From positions 1 to 15,965 of the forward strand of contig CAZRDR010000071.1 of NCBI GenBank assembly GCA_964598995.1: a DNA stretch of 15,965 nucleotides. Reading direction: 5' to 3'. The number at the start of each line of letters is the position of its first letter. Position 1 is the stretch's first letter. The position numbers were made by a program, and so were the translations under genes. The stretch is from JACROF01 sp964598995 (GTDB taxonomy: Bacteria > Patescibacteriota > Microgenomatia > Levybacterales > UBA12049). Below are positions 12,278 through 15,965 of the stretch, piece by piece. The notes under the pieces were generated by a model that worked only from the letters and a program-made list of their open reading frames with translations, did not search any database and was not told the origin of the DNA.

Positions 12278-12355
12278 CCGGCATCAGAGTCATTCTTAAG
12301 ACAGGAGGGCCGTCGCGGCCCTCACACCTTCTTAAGAACCCCGCTCTGATGCCGG
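12278..12355. repeat. 78-nt nested hairpin after the 54-aa membrane protein
   Basis: Three nested perfect stems: CCGGCATCAGAG/CTCTGATGCCGG (12278-12289, 12344-12355), TTCTTAAG/CTTAAGAA (12293-12300, 12331-12338) and GAGGGCCG-TCG-CGGCCCTC (12305-12323). No T-run follows. It may terminate or protect the transcript of the upstream gene, or mark a cassette boundary. Confidence 0.7.
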
Positions 12356-12436
12356 TAGTTCCACCTAGTTTAGCCTGATTCTTTAATTCTTTCGTTTCTC
12401 ATACTACCTTTTTACTTCGTATTTTCTTCATGTTTT

Positions 12437-12442
12437 TATACT
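12437..12442 (+). promoter_or_regulatory. -10 box TATACT, leaderless arrangement
   Basis: TATACT followed by exactly 6 nt and the ATG at 12449; no SD. Confidence 0.45.
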
Positions 12443-12448
12443 CCCGGC

Positions 12449-12550
12449 ATGGAAAATTCAATTCCAGAAGAACAGAAAGGAAGCTTAATTGAGGTACTCC
12501 TCGCTTTGTTTGGCTTTTTGTTATTTATGCTTTTCATCAGAATCTTCTAG
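12449..12550 (+). CDS. Very small membrane protein, 33 aa
   Basis: ATG 12449 to TAG 12548-12550 encodes MENSIPEEQKGSLIEV followed by a hydrophobic helix (LLALFGFLLFMLFIRIF). An acidic head plus a single C-terminal membrane helix is a common form for tail-anchored microproteins. Support comes from the TATACT-N6-ATG arrangement shared with other genes here; there is no SD. No family recognised. A second small membrane protein starts 95 bp downstream on the same strand. Confidence 0.5.
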   Translation: MENSIPEEQKGSLIEVLLALFGFLLFMLFIRIF

Positions 12551-12645
12551 ATAATTTCATCTCTTCCATAGCTCTTACAGAGTTTTGTTGTTGGGCTTAT
12601 TAATGCTGAGTAAGATTGATTTACTTAGGGAAGGAGGTGAATGAT

Positions 12646-12792
12646 ATGGGACTTCTTGAAATAATTGCCGTAATTTTACTCGTACTTTGGTTAGGTGGTT
12701 TTGGCCTCCACATTGCTGGCAGCCTTATCCACGTACTTTTAGTTATTGCTATCGTTTTATTTGTACTTCGATTCTTTAGACGCGCAGCTTAA
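12646..12792 (+). CDS. Lmo0937-family small membrane protein
   Basis: A 48-aa protein beginning MGLLEIIAVILLVLWLGGFG, then IAGSLIHVLLVIAIVLFVLRFF and a basic end (RRAA). Two membrane helices with Ile-Ala-Val-Ile-Leu-Leu-Val-Leu-Trp-Leu first and Leu-Ile-His-Leu/Val-Leu-Leu-Val-Ile-Ala in the second are the hallmark of the lmo0937 (DUF5670-type) family, function unknown. A very strong SD (AAGGAGGTGAATG) precedes ATG 12646. Its stop TAA (12790-12792) shares the TTAA palindrome with the stop of the convergent gene on the minus strand, so the two overlap by 3 bp. Confidence 0.85.
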   Translation: MGLLEIIAVILLVLWLGGFGLHIAGSLIHVLLVIAIVLFVLRFFRRAA

Positions 12793-13727
12793 GGTGTTGG
12801 GGTAGGAATATCAAATGATTCTGGCTGACTCATTGGTTTGGTCGTTGGAATAAAGCGAATAGTATCTTGCCACTTTGTCTGTGGGTTACTACTAGCTGGC
12901 ATCGCATATTGGCCGATACTCACGAAGAGAAGTCTGGTCGGATATTCGGAGTCAGCTAAGAAATAACTGAGACCAGCTCCAGGCGCAGCCGGACAAGTAG
13001 GCTGTGCCATCTGATAGGAAGGTGGATACGTCGTCTGAGAAGTAATCGTGAAAGTACAGTTTTTGAAATTCGGATCAGTTCCTGCTATTTTTTGAGCCGC
13101 TGTCGCTACATCATCAGTTGAAACTTTCGAGAGTACATCGATATATTGACCAGTTGTGTACTGCGTCGTGCTGCCATAGATATAGACTCGACTGCCAACT
13201 ACTTTCGTTTGGATAGTAGCGGTGGTAGCGGGGAGAGTCTTGGCTGTGTCGAAAATGATACCTAGATCAGTTGAGTAAAATCTCGTACTCGTAGGATCAG
13301 CGCTCGTCGTTGCGACATCAGGAGTAGGAATTGGTGTAGCTGTCGGGAGAACAGTTGGGGTCGGAATGCTACTCACCTTAGGTGTTGGCTGCGGTGCTTT
13401 TTTATTTAGAACTGTATTAGAGACGATATATCCACTCAGACTTAAGATCGCCACGACTAAAATGCCAATGATAATTTTTGGCAGAATATTTCCGTGCATA
13501 CGCGCAGGCGGAGGTGGCAGTGGTGTACCACTTGGCGGTGTCGATGGAGGAGCTGGCGGCGGAGTAGTAGGTTGAACAGGCTGCGTCTCAGGTGGTGGTG
13601 TTTGAGAGACTGGTTGCGAAGGCGCGGCTGGTGTTGACTCTGCTGCAGGCAGTGAATGGTTTAGTTGCTTTTCAGCCTCCGAGACAGGGATCTCAGTGCT
13701 ATATGGATTATTCGTTTTTGGGTCCAT
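12789..13727 (-). CDS. Pro-rich single-pass membrane protein with extracellular domain
   Basis: A 312-aa protein. Residues 1-80 are cytosolic and Pro/Thr/Gln-rich (runs such as TPPPETQPVQPTTPPPAPP); a transmembrane helix follows at about 83-104 (ILPKIIIGILVVAILSLSGYIV); then a Pro/Thr linker (PTPKVSSIPTPTVLPTATP) and an extracellular domain of about 170 residues with two Cys (CTFTIT, QPTCPAAP) that may form a disulfide. No enzyme motif is seen. The start MDPKTNN at 13727 is preferred to an upstream ATG (13766) because TGGCATACT lies 6 nt before it. It follows the histidine kinase by 39 bp on the same strand. Confidence 0.8.
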   Translation of the reverse strand: MDPKTNNPYSTEIPVSEAEKQLNHSLPAAESTPAAPSQPVSQTPPPETQPVQPTTPPPAPPSTPPSGTPLPPPPARMHGNILPKIIIGILVVAILSLSGYIVSNTVLNKKAPQPTPKVSSIPTPTVLPTATPIPTPDVATTSADPTSTRFYSTDLGIIFDTAKTLPATTATIQTKVVGSRVYIYGSTTQYTTGQYIDVLSKVSTDDVATAAQKIAGTDPNFKNCTFTITSQTTYPPSYQMAQPTCPAAPGAGLSYFLADSEYPTRLLFVSIGQYAMPASSNPQTKWQDTIRFIPTTKPMSQPESFDIPTPTP

Positions 13728-13733
13728 ATATCC

Positions 13734-13739
13734 AGTATG
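13734..13739 (-). promoter_or_regulatory. -10 box CATACT (extended TG-G), leaderless arrangement
   Basis: On the minus strand TGGCATACT is followed by 6 nt and ATG 13727. It starts right after a weak hairpin (AGCTGA/TCAGCT, about 13746-13772) that may separate it from the kinase transcript. Confidence 0.4.
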
Positions 13740-13766
13740 CCAAGAAGCTGAGTTTTTTGCAAACAA

Positions 13767-14855
13767 TCAGCTCTTTTTAGGCTTAAGGGGGAGAACAATA
13801 GTAAACGTCGAGCCTTTGTTCACCTCAGACGTGACTCTGATCTCACCGCCATGTTGTTTGATAATCTCTTGTGAGATGTATAACCCCAAGCCTAATCCTG
13901 ATGCACTCGCAGTGTGCTCAGCTCGGTAAAATCTGTCGAAGATATGTTTGATGTCCTCAGGTTTAATACCACGACCTTGATCCTGGACTCCGACTAAGAT
14001 ATGATCATTTTTCAGAAAAACTCGGACATTTACTTCAGATTCCTTGGGTGAATATTTAATGGCGTTACTAATAAGGTTATAGATCACCTGGCTGAGTTTG
14101 AACTTGTCAGCTGTGATGCGAGGGAGCTTCTCAGTCTTAAAAGTAATATGCGTTTTCTCGTGGGCAAAAGCCTCCTGATCGATTATTTCTTTGACCAGGT
14201 GCTCTAACTGGAAACTGTCTTTGCGAAGTGGTAACGTCCCTCTTTGAAGAGCTGTCACATCGAGAAGCTCTTTAACTAGAAGTGAGAGTCTGTTGATTTG
14301 TTCTTCGAGTTTGGTCAGGATCTGCTGGGATTGATCATCCACATTTTTTGTTAGTCTGCGGCGGAGGAGTTCGGCGTACGATTTAATAATAGTCATGGGA
14401 GTCTTGAGTTCGTGGCTGGCAATGCTAATGAAATTATCTTTACGTTCCTCCAGTTCCTTAAATTCAGTAATATCATGGAAGTTAACGACGATAGCGCCTA
14501 TCTCAGGTTCTTGAAGATAATTTGTCCCAATCGCCTCGATCCATTTCCATGTGCCATCTTTATGTTTGACCCTAATTTGCAAAGTAATCGACTGATCGGG
14601 GTGGAGAATGAGGTGCTTGATCGCATTCATGACACGAGGGATATCAGTAGGATAAATATAGAGAAAGCTACTTAGGCCGGTGATTTCATTCACAGTTCGG
14701 CCATAAAGCCGCTCGATTGAAGGGGTGGCGTAGAGGAGTTTGCCCTTGCGGTCGAGGAGAACGATTACGTCGTGACTTTTCTCGATCAGAATACGAAATT
14801 GCTGATCGTTAAAAAGTGGCTTTCTTGCTTTTCCCGAGCTAGGGCGAGATGCCAT
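13767..14855 (-). CDS. Soluble PAS-domain sensor histidine kinase
   Basis: A 362-aa protein with no membrane segment. A PAS domain spans about 18-132 (IEKSHDVIVLLDRKGKLLYATPSIERLYG, then a PAC-like DGTWKWIEAIG). The dimerisation/phosphoacceptor domain has the H-box SHELKTP with His148, and the ATPase domain has the N-box NLISNAIKYSP (Asn264), DQGRGI (292-297), FDRFYR and GLGLGLYIS (320-328). It should autophosphorylate His148 in response to a cytosolic signal sensed by PAS. No response regulator is next to it, so it is an orphan kinase here. TATAAT (14869-14864) lies 8 nt before ATG 14855, implying an almost leaderless mRNA. Confidence 0.95.
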   Translation of the reverse strand: MASRPSSGKARKPLFNDQQFRILIEKSHDVIVLLDRKGKLLYATPSIERLYGRTVNEITGLSSFLYIYPTDIPRVMNAIKHLILHPDQSITLQIRVKHKDGTWKWIEAIGTNYLQEPEIGAIVVNFHDITEFKELEERKDNFISIASHELKTPMTIIKSYAELLRRRLTKNVDDQSQQILTKLEEQINRLSLLVKELLDVTALQRGTLPLRKDSFQLEHLVKEIIDQEAFAHEKTHITFKTEKLPRITADKFKLSQVIYNLISNAIKYSPKESEVNVRVFLKNDHILVGVQDQGRGIKPEDIKHIFDRFYRAEHTASASGLGLGLYISQEIIKQHGGEIRVTSEVNKGSTFTIVLPLKPKKS

Positions 14856-14893
14856 CGACAGTCATTATAAAGGATATTTATCAAAAGTCGATG
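14853..14893 (-). promoter_or_regulatory. Kinase promoter within a 7-bp inverted repeat
   Basis: CATCGAC (14853-14859) and GTCGATG (14887-14893) are exact complements flanking the TATAAT box; the start codon forms part of the left arm. This could be an operator or chance symmetry. Confidence 0.35.
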
Positions 14894-14900
14894 AGATTTC

Positions 14901-15164
14901 TTACTTTCTTTCAACAGTTATAGAACATTCAGTCACCAGTGCGGCGACTGCTCCGACAGCTGCGAGCATAGGTGCGATAAGTGCTCCTGCGACGCCGATA
15001 GTCAGAGGTAACTCGACGATCGTCTTTCCTTCTTTGTCTTTGATCGTAATTTTTCGGATGTTACCCTCGTGGATAAGCTGTTTTACTTTTTTAAGTAAGT
15101 CTTCACCTTTGACGTTAAATGTCTCAGTCGTAGATTGTTTGGTAGTTTTTTTCTTAGTTGCCAT
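14901..15164 (-). CDS. DUF4342-family protein
   Basis: An 87-aa protein with a Lys/Thr-rich head (MATKKKTTKQSTTETF), then VKGEDLLKKVKQLIHEGNIRK, ITIKDKEGKTIVELPLTIGV, and a hydrophobic Ala/Val stretch (AGALIAPMLAAVGAVAALV) before a short polar end. This is the full DUF4342 pattern; function is unknown and the hydrophobic stretch could be membrane-embedded. ATG 15164 is chosen because AAAAGGAGGTGA is at the right distance; the upstream ATG at 15173 overlaps the SD. Two TATACT boxes (15200-15195 and 15193-15188) lie upstream. Confidence 0.9.
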   Translation of the reverse strand: MATKKKTTKQSTTETFNVKGEDLLKKVKQLIHEGNIRKITIKDKEGKTIVELPLTIGVAGALIAPMLAAVGAVAALVTECSITVERK

Positions 15165-15225
15165 AAATATCACCTCCTTTTGGAGAGAGTATAGAGTATA
15201 AATAGTTAAGTTTAAAGGGGAAAGC

Positions 15226-15254
15226 TTGACAACAACAGGCTAAATTAATAAATA
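15226..15254 (+). promoter_or_regulatory. Promoter of the 3'-partial membrane protein
   Basis: TTGACA (15226-15231), 17-nt spacer and TAAATA (15249-15254), 7 nt before ATG 15262, again close to leaderless. It is divergent from the DUF4342 gene. Confidence 0.5.
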
Positions 15255-15261
15255 ATAATTA

Positions 15262-15965
15262 ATGGCTACAAAAAGAAAGCAAGCTAAAAAAAAGACATAT
15301 CGTCTTTTGCTAGTGATCATTTTATTTACAGTAATTTCTTTTCTAACTGTTAATACTTATCAACAAAGATTTAAATCAGATACTGACAGTAAAATATTTC
15401 AGGAGTCATCACAGTCAGAAATTTTTCCTACTGCAGTAGCTACACCAAAGCCAGGTGGACCATTAGAATATAAAAGATATGGGTTCAATCTAACTGACGA
15501 AAAGCATAAAAAAACTCCTTATCCTGACGTCATGCGTAATCTTTCTGATACAGATCTTTATGAATTTAGCTGTACCGATAGATTTGCCTGGGGACAATTA
15601 CTTACTGAAGATGAGCTAGGGAAAAAAATTTCTGTACCCATATCTTCTCAGAAACGTGCATATTCATTTAACTCAACTGAGGAAGCCGGACTGCTAAAGT
15701 CTGCAGCCCAGGTAGGAAATTTTGATGCCAAAATAATTTCGGGTACAACGATCTGTTATGGGGAGAATGGTGATCTCTTGTTCGTTGTCTTGACTACTCC
15801 TAAACCAAAATCATCATCGTTAGATATTGTCCCAAAGGTTTTTGCCGGAGGAGGTGGTGGTTGGGACGCATATGTTTTTCAGCTTATTCGTTCATCTTCG
15901 GTTCCACGTAAGATTGCATATATCCCATTTCAGAATGCTGCTTATTGGGGTTGTGGGACAGTATA
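15262..15965 (+). CDS. Membrane-anchored extracellular protein (3' partial)
   Basis: The frame from ATG 15262 is open to the window end (234 codons, no stop). It has a basic head (MATKKRKQAKKKTYR), a transmembrane helix at about 16-33 (LLLVIILFTVISFLTV), a Ser/Thr/Pro-rich linker (FPTAVATPKPGGP) and an extracellular domain with Cys residues in EFSCTDRFAWG, TICYGENG and YWGCGTVY. PKPKSSSLDIVPKVFAGGGGGW forms a flexible insert. No family is recognised; the architecture matches the other anchored surface proteins of the window. Divergently transcribed from the DUF4342 gene. Confidence 0.8.
   Translation, partial: MATKRKQAKKKTYRLLLVIILFTVISFLTVNTYQQRFKSDTDSKIFQESSQSEIFPTAVATPKPGGPLEYKRYGFNLTDEKHKKTPYPDVMRNLSDTDLYEFSCTDRFAWGQLLTEDELGKKISVPISSQKRAYSFNSTEEAGLLKSAAQVGNFDAKIISGTTICYGENGDLLFVVLTTPKPKSSSLDIVPKVFAGGGGGWDAYVFQLIRSSSVPRKIAYIPFQNAAYWGCGTV

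Overview
The window looks like a piece of a small AT-leaning bacterial genome, most likely Candidatus Patescibacteria/CPR, probably a Microgenomates-type lineage. This is inferred from gene content and not proven. Pointers are the run of very small proteins typical of these genomes (DUF6496, DUF4342, lmo0937-type, KGG-repeat), surface proteins with one membrane anchor and Pro/Thr linkers, one of them with a GKPVIYLYP motif, a sortase-fold protein, and many genes whose -10 box lies about 6 nt before the start codon, as expected for leaderless mRNAs. There are no rRNA genes, CRISPR arrays or insertion sequences.

Layout. 1-555: the C-terminal part of a large serine recombinase running straight into the 3' end of a minus-strand tRNA-Ser (554-638), so an integrated element probably lies to the left. 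712-2070: a Nudix hydrolase, a small membrane protein with an apparent frameshift in an A7 run, and a membrane-anchored FAM173-like methyltransferase. 2137-2856: a candidate ribosome-mediated attenuator (leaderless 22-codon leader peptide, three mutually exclusive hairpins, terminator stem containing the Shine-Dalgarno) ahead of a 194-aa protein I do not recognise. 2970-7055: DUF6496 and DUF72 proteins, two membrane-anchored proteins, and MsrB translationally linked to the 678-aa surface protein. 7039-7623: a sortase-fold protein lacking the catalytic His and Cys.

7713-8420: two complete tandemly duplicated units (conserved 51-nt upstream block, KGG-repeat stress protein, AATAGATA-type terminator). 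8446-12355: a mosaic. A type IB topoisomerase and two newly noticed 53-aa paralogues (IYTxDFFKxLIN family) sit among three GC-richer genes (91, 220 and 54 aa) that have sigma70-type promoters or long leaders, strong or plausible SDs and large hairpins. They look acquired or regulated differently from their neighbours. 12449-15965: tiny membrane proteins, a Pro-rich membrane-anchored protein, an orphan soluble PAS histidine kinase, a DUF4342 protein, and the start of another anchored extracellular protein that leaves the window.

Two expression modes coexist: larger genes with a (TGn)TATAST-N6-ATG arrangement and no SD, and small or GC-rich genes with strong GGAGG-type SDs. The overall theme is cell-surface proteins, oxidative and general stress (MsrB, KGG proteins), signalling and small membrane proteins. 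No single multi-gene pathway ties the window together.
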